Assembly: GCA_015501605.1 (NCBI GenBank)
Contig: JADNRZ010000016.1
Location: forward strand, 248,001-312,000
Source: Panaeolus papilionaceus
Lineage: Eukaryota > Basidiomycota > Agaricomycetes > Agaricales
Length of the DNA stretch: 64,000 nt
Reading direction: 5' to 3'
Of this stretch, positions 1 to 12,460 are shown piece by piece (within the stretch, counting starts at the first letter, position 1; each line of letters starts with the position of its first letter). The notes beneath the pieces are model-generated. The model was not told where the DNA came from. It ran no database searches and saw nothing but the letters and a program-made list of their open reading frames with translations. Made by a program: the position numbers and the translations under genes.

Positions 1-333
1 ACAGTCGCTGTTGCTCGTTTATGCTTCAAGGTTGGACGAATCACTGTCCCCCCTGCTGTTGTCCTTGGATCCAATGGCTTTACTGGTGAATCGGGCTTCT
101 CGATGGACTCTCCTCACCCTGAATGGGCACTTCAAAAGAAAATTGCTTCAAGGCCACATGGAGGAAGCTTGAAGGGATTGAAGAAGTATATGACCGGGGG
201 ATGGCGAGACGTTCCTGAGAAGGAGAGGTGGTGGGAGCAGGTCCTTGGACCTGAGATTGAGGAACAGAGATTGAAGAATTTGGCCCTTGTTGAGGGCTTG
301 TCGTTGGGCTTGGAGAATGCCAGGAATATTTAA
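1..333 (+). CDS. 3' end of an unidentified protein-coding gene (partial)
   Basis: An open frame runs from the window edge to a TAA at 331-333 and encodes about 110 C-terminal residues. It contains VVLGSNGFTGESGF followed by a charged, Trp-rich tail (GGWRDVPEKERWWEQVLGPE). The 5' part lies outside the window. I do not recognise the family. The frame has no stop over its whole length and its composition looks coding, so a real terminal exon is likely. No intron is needed in the visible part. Confidence 0.6.
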   Translation, partial: TVAVARLCFKVGRITVPPAVVLGSNGFTGESGFSMDSPHPEWALQKKIASRPHGGSLKGLKKYMTGGWRDVPEKERWWEQVLGPEIEEQRLKNLALVEGLSLGLENARNI

Positions 334-1701
334 GACGAAGGTGAAGAGAATGTTGGTTGGACTTGATCTTAGAGTTGTATGAAATACTTACCAGATGCTA
401 CACGGTACTATTAGTATAATTTATTTAAATACTTAGATCGGATTAAGACGTGATAATACGCTCTGATTAATGCATACTATTTAATTCATGCAATCCGCTT
501 GTCTTCCACACGCGCTAATTGTACGTATCACGATAGGGAGCTCGCGATTGTGCCATTGGTAATCAGTTTACCTCGGCACAGCCCGAATATTTGAATCTCC
601 GATTAAAGTTCGGCTCTGTTCTGTATAATTCAAGTGTTGCGTCTCATATTCACTAATTCAGGAAGAACGCGGATCTTTCATGCACAGGTAACCGACGCGG
701 TAACTTGTGCGTCCTGAACGGCCAAAAGAAGTGCTCTGATTCTCTGGACACCGTTGAGAGGTCCAAAAATCTAACTAATCTCGGTCAACATTTGTTCATG
801 TTGCTTCTGCCACCTTCTTGTAGTGTTCTGCTGGGAAACATAGTTTTCTCAGATAAATTTATCATGTTGCTCAATCACGGCTACTCCCCTTGATTCATGG
901 TATTTCCAACCTTCTCGACGCTTACTATATCCGCAAAACACCTGGGTTCTGCTGAACTTCGCTTTTTCTCACTTTGTGTTGCTTATCATCGAATCCCCAG
1001 AGCTGTACTATTGACAGTTCCTAATGGTTTATTTTTATGTGTTATCGGTGAGCTAGGAGACACTTGCTGCGGTGTTCAATTAAGGCTTATCTTTGACATT
1101 CAGTTTGTCTGTACTGCTCTGGTGTACCATCACAGGTCGTGGAACAATCCATACTGGAGTAGAGCTGCAACACATGCACAATCCTCCAGACTCTACCTCT
1201 ATTTCTTGGCAGTCGCCCAGAAACGATGAGCCAAGTAGTACGTCTGCGAGGAAGCTGCCTTGTGAGATATCGAGAAGCACTGACCAATTCATGGCTTCGC
1301 GATGGCTCCTGCTGGTTTTATGGAAGTACATGTGCAACATTTGCATAAAGATAGTGCACATAGTTGTCTCTTTCGCATAATTCTCCTGGTTAACCGTGAG
1401 TTGCGAAGGTCAAATGTGGTGTAAGTGGCCAAGACTGGACTTTAAACGGGTTTTCATTAGATTCCACAGAGCCACTACTGTCATACACCATGTGGGTGTA
1501 TACATTTCGTGCGCGCAAACGGTTGGGACCAATACTCATCCCACAGGGCATTTATAGGTTTTCAATTCTCAAACACATTTCCTTTAGAAGGTTAGAGCAA
1601 AAGTCGGAAATACATAAATGACCATGATGCTGCTCGGACCCACCCCAACTTCCCCAGTTCGAACCTCGTTGCTGCATTTATTCCCTTCTCGTTGACGAGC
1701 C
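334..1701. other. Intergenic region without a supported gene
   Basis: AT-rich spacer between the partial gene and the OPT transporter. Short open frames near 700-1380 exist on both strands, but they overlap one another, lack a family signature and show no convincing splice structure. The last 100 bp before 1702 are C/T-rich (for example CACCCCAACTTCCCC), as expected for a fungal promoter or 5' UTR. Confidence 0.6.
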
Positions 1702-4700
1702 ATGTCCGAGAAAGCTGGAAATCCAACGGAAGTACAGAGTGACGCCGAGAGGCGGTCTTCCTACTCTAACGAAAAGTTGGAGAAGGACTCAAGGGAGGTT
1801 GCAGAGTCGATTCAGGGAGAAGTGTACGACGACGTTCGTATCATTGACCTGGACGAGAATGGCAAAGAGCGACCTATTGGTGAGCCTCTCTTTTTTTCTG
1901 TATCTTGTTCTGTCGTGTATGTTTCCATTGGGTCTCGCTGAGCATTTTCCCCAGTCACCGACTTGGACGTCGCCACCCGTCTCATTTCGCTAGAGGACGA
2001 CCCCACCCTACCAGTCTTCACATTCCGCATGTGGTTCTTGGGTATCGGTCTATCATGCTTCGGTGCTGTCCTCGGTCAAATCTTCGTACGTTCTTCGGCG
2101 TCGTTTCTATTATATAATAACTTATCAATGCGACACCTTTTAGTATTTCCGCCCTCAAACGGTTTTCGTCAGTCAGCTATTTATTCAGATCATTGCCTAC
2201 ATCCTTGGTCGTGTTCTTGAAGAGGTCATTCCTGGTCCTGGCCATGAACGAGACAGCCTGAAGATGTCCGACAACTGGTTCTGGAGGTTCATGAACCCTG
2301 GTCCCTTTAGTGCGTCTTCCTCTTGAGCTTCCATGTTTCCATTCCATCGTAGTCCTAACATTCTTTTTCGCTTTTACAGACATCAAGGAACATGTGGCCA
2401 TCACCATCTTCGCTTCCACCGCCGCAGATTCTGCTCTGGCTATCAGCATTTTTGCTGCTGATGACCTCTTTTACGGCGTCCAGCCTAACGCTGCGATCGG
2501 CATATTCACTTTAATCGGTGTGTTGTATTCTATATGCCTCATGTGAATGGCACTAACATCTTTGAAAACTAGGCTCCCAATTAATGGGTTATGGTCTTGG
2601 AGGTTAGTCTCCATTATATTTGTTTCAAAGTGGTATGTTGATGGAGTCCAACAGGCCTTATGAGATCTTTCCTCGTCTACCCTACATATGTCGTCTTCCC
2701 CAATCTGCTCCCCATCGTCCAGCTCTTTGATGCTCTCCATCGTGGCAAGAAGATCTTCATGCAGAAGAAACGTGTTAGATTCTTCTGGTTCGTCTTTATC
2801 GGTATCTTCGTCTGGGAATGGTTCCCTGAGTATATTGCCCCGTATGTTTGACCTTACGCCCCCGTGATACTAGAGATACTGATACGACATTGGATACAGA
2901 ACACTTACTGGTATCAGTATTTTCTGCCTTGCCAAACGTGACAGCCCGTGGTTCACTCGTATTTTCGGTCAGACTTTTGCTTATACCAAACCATATCATT
3001 TATTAACTTTCTGTTTAGGTGGAGCTGCTGGTAACGAAGGCTTGGGTATGTTCGCTCTGTGCCTTGACTGGAACTACGTCGGATCCGGTGGTGGATCCAT
3101 GGGAGCCCTCTTCACTCCATTGTCGACCCAGATCTCCCTCTACTGCGGTACTGTGTTCTGCATGTATGTACCTCTCCCTTCTCACTCGCCATCATTCTAA
3201 TCTTGTATATCAGGATTGCATTCTGCGTCGCCTACCACCAAAACACCTGGAACGGCCAAAACTTTCCCTTCCTCTCTCAACAGCTTTTCAACCTCAACGG
3301 AACCCGATTCGACCAACGTGCCATTTTGGACGAAAACTTCAAGTTGGATCCCGTCAAGCTTGCACAAGTTGGCGTGCCGTGGTTTGCCAGCTCTCAGGTT
3401 ATCTCCAAGATTGGGTTCAATATGGCTATTGGTGCCACCGTCACCCATGTTTTCATTTGGTACGGCAAGGAAATTATTGAAGTTATCAAAAAATACCGCG
3501 TACATCACCTTTTTTTATGCTTTTTGTTTGACTGGAGAGCTGATAGTTGGTAATGAATTCAGGCCGGCGAGACTTATGACCCCCATTTGGCCAAGATGAA
3601 GGTTCGCCACTTGATGTTTATAGCGTATTCGGCGAAACTAACCTCCTTCCTGATTAATAGGTATACCCCGAAGTTCCTATGTGGTGGTACCTTGCTATGT
3701 TCGCCTCCAGTTTTGCGATGGCAATGTCTACAGCTTATGCTGCCAAGTCTGGTTTGCCTTGGTAAATATCGCCAATTTTTTCTTGGGATCAACTCCTTTA
3801 CCATTCTATAGGTGGGCCTTGATTGTTGGCATTATCATCTCTGCCATTTTCTTGCCTTTCGTCGTCACAGTATACGCCATTACTGGTTTCTCCCCCAACA
3901 TTCAGAGTCTCGTCCAGGTATGATGTTTGTTCTTAGACAATAAGCTTGTCTTTACCATGCTAACTAATATGACAGATGGTCGGCGCGGCGATGATCCCTG
4001 GCAATCCTCAAGCCAACATGTACTTCACTTTGTACGGCTACAACACTCTTGACCAGGCAAGAGGTCTGATCCGTGATCTTAAGATGGTATGTATGATGGA
4101 ATGTCTGTCTGAGCAGTCGCTCACCGCATATTTTTTGGGATTGTAGGGTCAATACACGAAACTTCCACCCCGTGCCACCTTCACTGTCCAATCATTGGGA
4201 TCCATCATTGGTGGACTGCTGAACTACGTCATCATGAAGACGATTATTTCAAGTCGTCGTGAACTGTTACTTCAAGTTCAGGGCACCAACATCGTGCGTA
4301 TCTTTTTGAAAAAGTAACTACTGGCTTCCCTAATGGCGGTCAAATATAGTGGTCTGGCCAACAGGTCCAATCCTTTAACAGTAACGCCATCTCCTGGGGT
4401 GCTTTGGGCAACATTCTCTATGCCCCAGGTGGCCGATACGCTGTACGTTCTGTTCAAGCCATGTGGGCCACCTAAACTCATTGTAAACTCGCAATTCACA
4501 GATTGTTCCATTTGGTATCCTTATCGGCTTGGCCGTCCCCCTTCCCTTCTGGCTCCTCCACAAGCGCTTCCCTAAGATGAACGCTGATAAAGTCGTCACC
4601 CCCATCTTGTGCTGTAAGTTTTTCTGACGCGCACATGTCGTGGCTTCCAATACTCATTTTGATTTATAGGGACCCTTGGATACCTCAACGTTGGAATTAA

Positions 4701-5056
4701 CAGCTCCATCTTTACGACATTCATGCTTGCTGTATTCTCGCAATATTACCTCCGCAAATATAGACCTGGATGGTTCAGGAAGTATAACTTCTTGATGTCC
4801 GCTGCTCTTGATGGAGGAACCCAGGTTCGTATTGTGCCAATTCCTATCGGCTGCGCTTTTATCTGACAGATGTCCCACTTCAGGTTATGGTTTTCGTATT
4901 TACCTTCGCAGTTGCAGGTGGAAGTGGCAACGTTGTTCAATTCCCTCTCTGGGCATTGGTAGGCATGATTGTTTTGATGACCATCTACTCGTGCTGATCC
5001 ATACCATCGTCTAGAACCCAGAAGGCAACCCCGATCATTGCATGAGATTAACATGA
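1702..5056 (+). CDS. OPT-family oligopeptide transporter
   Basis: Proton-coupled importer of small peptides, expected in the plasma membrane. The gene is spliced from about 14 short exons (first ones 1702-1879, 1955-2085, 2189-2309, 2380-2517, 2573-2602, 2655-2841). A hydrophilic N-terminus precedes many hydrophobic segments. The family motif NPGPF-NIKEH is completed across the intron at 2310-2379. Other family features are GMFALCLDWNYVGSGGGSMG, the KLPPRATF loop near 4160 and the GGSGNVVQFPLWAL end. The last exon begins at 5015 and ends NPEGNPDHCMRLT-stop. ATG 1702 opens an acidic cytosolic tail that is typical of fungal OPTs. The family assignment is secure; the exact substrate cannot be read from sequence. 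Confidence 0.93.
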
Positions 5057-5595
5057 TTATGAATTTAATGTAACAACAACTGTATTCAAAATTATAATGA
5101 CGTTATTGTATACAGACCCGTTTCACTTGCAACAAAGAACCTTTTCACGGGTTGTTGACCTCATGATTCGGGTATGACCCCGAGTGGCTGATACCTGCCC
5201 GAGGGCAGTATTTCTTTCGCTGACCAAGCATACCAAGGTTTATAGGACAATCGAGTGGCAATATTAATGTAAGGTCGAATGCTGAATATCGGACATGAAT
5301 ACTCTTTCATCCAGGACCAATGCCTCATGTGGCTTGTTGTGATTTAAAGCTGAGATGCCGCTTCATCGTGGAGACTTATCAGCGCGACATCCCGAATATG
5401 ATTCGACTCAGGCTTTGAACCTAGAAGCAAGACCAGGTTTTGATGTGGCATCCACATTGCAATTTTCTATTTATAACAGGACTCAGGGCTCATCATGGTA
5501 GGCATCGCTAAAGCGCTCTTCCGTGCCAGCTCGTATTTAAGATGCCTACTCTGGGTAACTGGTGATTCTGCTCACACCCCATCTTTCTCGACATC
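5057..5595. promoter_or_regulatory. Spacer and promoter of the first OYE gene
   Basis: No gene seen. A weak TATA-like GTATTTAAG lies at about 5532-5540, some 55-60 bp upstream of the OYE ATG at 5596. The rest is unremarkable intergenic sequence following the OPT stop. Confidence 0.45.
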
Positions 5596-7005
5596 ATGTC
5601 TACGCCTGCACTGTTCCAGCCCATCAAGCTTGGTCGTCTCACCCTTCAACATCGCGTCGTCCTTTGCCCTTTGACGCGTTACAAATCCACTCAGACTCAG
5701 GGACATGTCCCTGTTGTGTCTTTGATGAAGCCCTACTATACTCAACGGGCGTGCCATCCGGGAACCTTGTTGATCACAGAAGCGACGTATGCTTCCGCCA
5801 GGGGAGGTGGATACGATTACACTCCAGGTATATGGAATCAAGAGCAAATTGACGCATGGAAGCAGGTACGTGGGCCACCCGTTATATGTGGACAGGAACT
5901 AATCATGGGTCCTTTGGATCCGTTAGATTGTGGACTCGGTGCATGAGCAAGATTCCTACATCTATCTGCAACTCTGGACATTAGGAAGGGCTGCTAATGC
6001 TGCGATTATTGAAGGAAATGGATATACCCTAGTTGGACCATCTCCTATCCCAGTACCGGGAGGTACTGTCACCCCGCATGAACTTACTGTTGATGAGATA
6101 AAACAATATGTTGAGGACTATGCTCAGGCAGCAAAGAACGGCTTAGCAGCCGGATTTGATGGCATCGAACTCCATTTTGCGAATGGTTTCCTTCCAGATC
6201 AGTTCTTGCAGGACACAGCAAATCAAAGGACTGATGAATACGGAGGGAGTATCGGGAACAGGAGTCGATTCCCGCTTGAAGTTGTCTCTGCAGTCGCCGA
6301 AGCAGTGGGAGAGGTTCGAGTGGCTGTTCGAATCAGCCCATGGAGCGCGTATAACGGTTCGCTATCTCTTCGTTAGTTACTTCATGAGGTAATACTGACA
6401 AGCACTTTTTTCGACAATCGCAGGTATGCGTATGACGGACTTGAAGCCTCAGTTCTCTCACTTTGTCAGCGAACTCAAGAATGCCCATCCCAACCTCTCG
6501 TATCTCCACGTTATCGAGCCCCGCGTAAATGGGACCATCACGTTTGACACAGAAAATCCCCCCAATGAATCCAACGACTTCCTCCGAGAGATATGGGCTC
6601 CCAAACCGTTTATTTCTGCTGGAGGCTTCACACGGGAGAGTGCTATTACAAGAGCAGATAACGAGAATGAGCTGGTCGCGTTTGGAAAGTCTTTCATTGC
6701 GAATGTACGTCACCTGGCATCTTTTTATCTTATCTCCGTCCCATTGATAGGGGGAATACAGCCGGATTTGGTGTCTCGCCTGAAAAATGGGTCTCCCCTC
6801 AATCTTCCAGATTCGACGACGTTTTACACCCGCAGTGACAAGCCGAATGCCGAGGTCGGCTATATAGACTACCCTTTCTTCAACGAAGAGAAATCGCCTT
6901 TTGCTCCAACCACTAACGTACGATCCCATACTTCCTGCCTTCGGACATTGCTGATTTCGGTCTCTTTCCTCATCACAGGGAGTTCGAGTGGACAAGTTCC
7001 CATGA
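5596..7005 (+). CDS. Old Yellow Enzyme paralogue 1 (Phe in place of the proton-donor Tyr)
   Basis: FMN-dependent NADPH oxidoreductase fold (TIM barrel) acting on alpha,beta-unsaturated carbonyls. Exons 5596-5865, 5927-6356, 6424-6704, 6762-6917 and 6979-7005 give 387 aa. Family marks are LFQPIKLGRLTLQHRVVLCPLTR at the N-terminus (FMN site), QLWTLGRAA, and the active-site stretch GIELHFANGF with H173 and N176 (the His/Asn pair that binds the substrate carbonyl). In yeast OYE1 the next key residue is Tyr196; here it is F178. RTDEYGGS and KPFISAGGFTRES (phosphate binding) are present. It differs from the other three copies by a fifth small exon that changes the C-terminus. It is the first of four tandem paralogues. 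Confidence 0.93.
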
Positions 7006-7337
7006 GTTAGGTCAATCTCCTACCGGTGCGATAAATAGAAGGTTTCTATTTTTGTGTAATGCGCCATCTAGATTTATAATTTTTGCATTTCACAAACCAA
7101 AATCTACATTTGCACAAAGCAATCCTCGCCCTATTTAGTAGTGTCCGACGAAGTATACAACCGAAGAGTGGATGTGACTCCAGTATTTTTTTCCTTTTTG
7201 GTTTTTGAAGCAGAAATAGTTTTCGCCTATGAGCCGCGGCGTGAGGTTTATCAAGGTAATTTTAACAGTATCGATTCACATCAGCCTCTGAAAGAAGGCC
7301 CGGTCAATACAGGCGGCCGTCAACTGCAAGGAAATGC

Positions 7338-7345
7338 TATATAAG
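7338..7345 (+). promoter_or_regulatory. TATA box of OYE paralogue 2
   Basis: TATATAAG lies 55-62 bp upstream of the ATG at 7400. A GGCCGTCAA motif that recurs upstream of paralogue 3 lies just before it at about 7315-7323. Confidence 0.6.
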
Positions 7346-7399
7346 CCATAAAGGCATGATTTCCTTTTGGTTTCCTACGAATCCAGTACAACGCCCACC

Positions 7400-8738
7400 A
7401 TGTCAACCCCGAAACTCTTTCAACCCATAAAGATGGGTCGTGTTACACTCCAAAATCGAGTCGTACTTTGCCCTTTAACCCGCCTCAAATCGACAAAGAA
7501 GGAACATATTCCCGTGCTTCCGCTAGTGAAGACGTACTACTCACAAAGAGCAAGCCAACCAGGAACACTGCTCATTACTGAGGCTACCTTCATCTCTGCC
7601 AAGGCAGGGGGGTATGATTACGTCCCTGGAATATGGTCCCGAGACCAAATCGACGCATGGAAGCAGGTAAGTAAACATTGTATGCACTCGTGATTATGGC
7701 AACACAGCGTAACTATTGTGGTCCTGCAGGTGACTGATAGTGTCCACGAGCGAGGATCGTCGATCTACGTACAATTGTGGGCGCTTGGGAGAGCAGCAGA
7801 TGCACAGACCCTACAGGTTGAAGGCCTTCCTTACGTAGCGCCGTCTCCAAATGCTCTATCAAGCGCCGAGACAACACCTCGAGAGCTCACTGTTGCCGAA
7901 ATAAAAGAGTACGTCCAAGATTACGTCCAGGCAGCGCAGAACGCCATCATTGCTGGCTTCGATGGTGTCGAGTTACACTTCGCAAATGGGTATCTTCCGG
8001 ATCAATTCTTGCAGGATAAGAGCAATCAGAGAACCGACGAATATGGTGGAAGCATCGAGAACAGGTCTCGCTTCCCTCTTGAAGTCGTAAAGGCTGTTAC
8101 TCAAGCGATTGGCGAGGATCGAACAGCACTTCGAATTAGCCCCTGGAGCACTTTCCAAGGTCCGATCATATTTTTTGAAACTGTATTCACCCAGTTGACT
8201 AAAGGTCCTGTCTGTTAAACCTTTCAGATATGGGAATGAAAGATCCAATTCCACAATTCACTTACTTCGTCAACCAACTGAAGAACACTTATCCAGACTT
8301 ATCTTATCTCCATGTCGTCGAACCCAGAGTCTCAGGGTCGGTAACGTTCGACAGGCAGTCCTTGACTCACGAATCGAATGACTTCCTGCGAAAGCTTTGG
8401 TCGCCCAATGTATTCATATCTGCAGGAGGATACACTCGAGAGACTGCTTTGGAAAGAGCCGAGGAGTCAGAGACGAACGAGCTTATTGGATTCGGAAAGT
8501 TGTTCATTGCTAATGTACGTTATCCTTTGGTCGCTTGGGTTTTTGCAGGACACCGTACTAAGAGGACCTATAGCCCGATTTGGTAGAGCGTCTGAAGAGC
8601 AACTCGGCCCTTAATCCTCCCATTGTCGGGACATTCTACACCTTTAGCGATAATCCAAAGGTAGATGTGGGTTATACGGATTACCCCTTCCTCAATGAGG
8701 AGAAATTATCCCGACAGCCAACCTCTACCAACTTATGA
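7400..8738 (+). CDS. Old Yellow Enzyme paralogue 2
   Basis: Flavin-dependent ene-reductase, 382 aa. Exons are 7400-7666, 7730-8159, 8228-8514 and 8574-8738, with introns at the same codon positions and phases as the neighbouring copies. The N-terminus is MSTPKLFQPIKMGRVTLQN. The active site reads GVELHFANGY, keeping His, Asn and Tyr, followed by RTDEYGGSIENRSRF. An upstream in-frame ATG at 7367 is ignored because the family starts at MSTPK. It shares a RVSGSVTFDRQS-type loop with paralogue 1, so the two may be closer to each other than to copies 3 and 4. Confidence 0.94.
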
Positions 8739-9200
8739 GGAATACCCTAGTCTAGCCTAGGCTCACTTGGTCGAATGGTGCGGACTGTAGTCATATTTAT
8801 AGGCCTCATATTGTATGTATGTCGCCTCTGCTAGGAGTACAGGTATACGACTTCAGCATTTTGAGAGGTCCTTTTGTCTACTTCACTATGAATATATGCA
8901 AGTGTATCGTGCCAATCGGGTTAATGGAAGTACTCCATGCATCGTTCAAAAACGGACATACCACGCCGTCAACGTGGCCGATACGTATACGTGGCTTGCA
9001 TACTCTATAAGCTTTTTTCTAAGCTTCCCATGACACGACTCGAACATGAATAAGGCTCATTGAGTTGCTTACCGAAAATGTTACACCATGATTACGATCT
9101 GGTTTTCAACTGAATGTATTAGGTACCTTGATCAGTCGCAAAGAAGATATCCAGAGATAACAGAATTACAGTTAGTATCGAGTTTAAGGGGAACTAGTAG

Positions 9201-9230
9201 GCCGTCAAACCCTTCGATGGGTTTGACGGC
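9201..9230. promoter_or_regulatory. Perfect 12-bp palindrome upstream of OYE paralogue 3
   Basis: GCCGTCAAACCC, a 6-nt spacer, then GGGTTTGACGGC form a perfect inverted repeat about 100 bp upstream of the ATG at 9332. GCCGTCAA also occurs upstream of paralogue 2 (about 7316). It could be a binding site for a dimeric regulator; no known consensus is claimed. Confidence 0.5.
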
Positions 9231-9271
9231 AGTCCCAGTAAGCCTTATCATCAACACTGCTGGCATACGGG

Positions 9272-9279
9272 TATAAAAG
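9272..9279 (+). promoter_or_regulatory. TATA box of OYE paralogue 3
   Basis: TATAAAAG lies 53-60 bp upstream of ATG 9332, directly downstream of the 12-bp palindrome. Confidence 0.65.
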
Positions 9280-9331
9280 CGACTAAAAAGCAGAGTCACA
9301 GTTATCGATATCACCACGTTCCATATTTACT

Positions 9332-10645
9332 ATGTCTTCACCCAAGCTCTTCCAGCCCATCAAAGTCGGTCGGCTCACTCTTCAAAGCCGCGTTGTAATG
9401 TGCCCCATGACAAGGTATAAGGCAACGAAGAAGGAACATGTTCCTGTCGTTCCCTTAGTCAAGAAGTATTACTCTCAGAGGGGAAGTCACCCTGGAACGC
9501 TCTTAGTTACAGAGGGAGTTTTCATTTCTCCGAAGGCTGGGGGATATGACTCTGTGCCGGGTATTTGGTCGCGGGATCAGATCAATGCATGGAAGGAGGT
9601 TTGTCGTACTTTATGTTCTATGCTATGTCCGACTTTAAAGCATACTAACTGTATTGTTCCTTCGTAGATCACTGACGCCGTCCACCAGCAACGTTCCTAC
9701 ATCTATCTTCAACTTTGGTCCCTTGGCAGGGCTGCAAGTGCCGCGACGCTCAAGGAAGATGGTCTGCCCTTCGTAGCACCGTCCCCCATTCCACTGTCAA
9801 ACTCCACGGATACTCCTCGCGAGATGACAGTTGCTGAAATGGGCGAGTACGTCAAGGACTTTGGTCAGGCAGCAAGAAACGCGGTCGAAGCTGGATTCGA
9901 CGGCGTTGAGCTCCACTTTGCCAATGGGTATCTTCCCCATCAGTTTTTACAGGCTAATAGCAATCAGAGGACCGATGAATATGGTGGCAGTGTAGAGAAT
10001 CATAGTCGCTTCCCGCTTGAAGTAGTCAAAGCCGTTGCTGAAGCCGTTGGAGAGGATAGGACTGGACTTCGAATCAGCCCTTGGGGCACGTATCAGGGTA
10101 TGTTATCCAGTCTTATCTGTCTTTAAAGCGTTTTCCGTTCACCATCGTAAAATATTTGCCATTAGATATGCGAATGGATGATCCTATCCCCCAATACACG
10201 CATTTCGTCAGCTCCGTCAAGAAGACTCACCCCGATCTCGCATATTTGCATGTTGTGGAACCCTTCGAGCGCGACCGCCCTGGTGTCGCAGTTAGCAACG
10301 ACTTCCTTCGAAATATATGGTTGCCCAAACCGTTCATCTCCGCAGGGGGCTTCTCACGAGATGCTGCCATTGCTCGCGCAGAAAGGAATGACGGCAATCT
10401 GATTGCATTTGGACAACTGTTCATTTCTAACGTAAGTCATCGCTGCTTTGTGTTTGGCATTTGTAGAGCTGTTTTTTGGGCGCTAATCCCAACGGATTGT
10501 CTAGCCTGACTTGGTGACGAGACTCAACAATGACTCTCCCCTGAGCCCATACGACACTTCCACGTTTTACGTTCCCAGCGACAGGCCAAACACTGAGGTG
10601 GGGTATATTGACTACCCCTTCCTTAATGAAGAGAAGCTTGCTTGA
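9332..10645 (+). CDS. Old Yellow Enzyme paralogue 3
   Basis: Flavin-dependent ene-reductase, 367 aa. Exons are 9332-9598, 9668-10097, 10166-10431 and 10505-10645. It starts MSSPKLFQPIKVGRLTLQS and has GVELHFANGY with His, Asn and Tyr intact. A small change follows the active site (LPHQFLQANSN where the others have LPDQF). The C-terminus stops at NEEKLA, about nine residues shorter than copies 2 and 4. Intron positions match the other members. Confidence 0.94.
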
Positions 10646-11078
10646 AGTCGCAGTATATAATGCGGCGGCGTTAAACTAGTGGCCACCTGGGGCCGATAAA
10701 TAATATGGTCTCTTATAAATCTACTACCTTGTATTTGTAATCAGTTGAATTTAAATTACTTTTGCGGTCGAAGTATTTGGTTGTGAGTCGTTGTGATACC
10801 AGATGTATCTCCGGTGAGCTGTCCTGTGTACAGATGTTCAGCGTGCTTACCTACAAGAACTGAGCTCGGACATGGGACTTCCCACCCCGAGGTCTGAGCT
10901 TATTTGGGTTTCATTCAAGTTTAAATTCTCTTATGTGGCAGAGGCATCGCTTACTCACCAACCATCATTCGCGAGATTGCGGCATGATGAGGTTTGGGGA
11001 TGACAATTACGGCCGGATTGATGACAATTTCACCTTCGGTTCCAACAGAAGGCAGCATACCCGTCGCCGACAACGACA

Positions 11079-11086
11079 TATATAAA
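11079..11086 (+). promoter_or_regulatory. TATA box of OYE paralogue 4
   Basis: TATATAAA lies 59-66 bp upstream of the ATG at 11145, inside a short AT-rich run. The spacer 10646-11078 shows no gene. Confidence 0.6.
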
Positions 11087-11144
11087 GCATATATAACTTG
11101 AATTGGCTTGTCATCTCTACCTAGTGCACCACTTACCCGTCGTC

Positions 11145-12460
11145 ATGTCTACCCCCAAACTCTTCCAGCCCATCAAGCTCGGCCGTCTCACCCTCCAGAG
11201 TCGGATTGTCCTATGCCCCTTGACTCGCTTCAAGGCAACAAAGAAAGAACATGTTCCTGTGGTGCCTCTCGTTAAGACGTACTATTCACAGCGTGCTAGC
11301 AGTCCTGGAACGCTTTTGATCACAGAGGGTGTTTTTGTATCACCAAAGGCGGGAGGTTATGACTATGTGCCCGGAATCTGGTCGCGGGACCAGATCGACG
11401 CCTGGAAAAAGGTACATCCTCTCTTTCCTCTTTGATGGCTTGCCCATGATTAAGATAATTATATTCTGGATCATAGATAACCGACAGTGTTCACCAACAA
11501 GGTTCACACATATATCTTCAGCTCTGGGCACTCGGCAGGGCAGCGAACGCTGCAACGCTCGAAGATGACGGATTGCCTTTCGTTGCCCCCTCCCCGATTG
11601 CATTGTCAAACTCCACAAATACTCCGAGGGAGCTTACCGTATCAGAGCTAGAGGTGTATCTTCAAGATTATGCCCAAGCAGCGAAGAACTCGATCGAGGC
11701 TGGGTTCGATGGTGTAGAACTACATTTTGCCAATGGATATCTCCCGGATCAATTCTTACAAGACAACAGCAATCAAAGGACCGACCAGTATGGAGGGTCG
11801 ATCGAGAATCGCAGTCGCTTCCCTCTGGAGCTCGTCAAAGCTGTGACTGATGCAGTGGGGGAGGATCGAACAGGACTTCGAATCAGCCCCTGGAGCACAT
11901 TCCAAGGTGTGTCATTTACAAGCAGAATGAGTACCACACATGCACAGAAGACTCACAAGTTCTTATTAGATATGCGAATGAAGGATCCCGTCCCTCAATA
12001 CACTCACTTTATAACCTCTCTCAAGGCGGCGCACCCAAATTTAGCCTACTTGCACGCAGTGGAAGCCCTTGAGCGTGACCAAAGAACACCTGCTCCCAGT
12101 CAACCCAACAACTTCATTCGTGATATCTGGCTACCCAAACCATTTATATCAGCAGGGGGCTACGCCCGACAAACTGCCATTGATCAAGCCGAGGAGTTCG
12201 ATGGAAACTTGATCGCCTTCGGGAAGCTGTTTATTGCTAACGTTTGTTGTTTCTGCCTTGACTCAGACACTGCATGCTAACTCATGAATCTCTAGCCGGA
12301 TTTGGTGACAAGGCTGAAGAACGATTCACCATTAAACCCATTCGATAGCTCGACGTTCTACGTTCCCAGCGATAAGCCCAGGACCGAAGTCGGATATACC
12401 GACTATCCTTTCTTCAACGAAGAGAAGCTAACCCGAGATCAGCCTGGTGTAAACTTATGA
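11145..12460 (+). CDS. Old Yellow Enzyme paralogue 4
   Basis: Flavin-dependent ene-reductase, 377 aa. Exons are 11145-11411, 11477-11906, 11970-12241 and 12296-12460. The start is MSTPKLFQPIKLGRLTLQS; a longer in-frame ATG at 11103 would add residues not seen in paralogues. H172, N175 and Y177 are in GVELHFANGY. With copy 3 it shares the ERD loop after VE(A/P) and the SNSTxTPRE segment, so 3 and 4 look like the most recent duplicates. It is the last member of the array. Confidence 0.94.

Noticed and set aside
897..1380. Overlapping frames of 66-110 codons on both strands
   Set aside because: No family motif, no splice partners, and they overlap antisense to one another.
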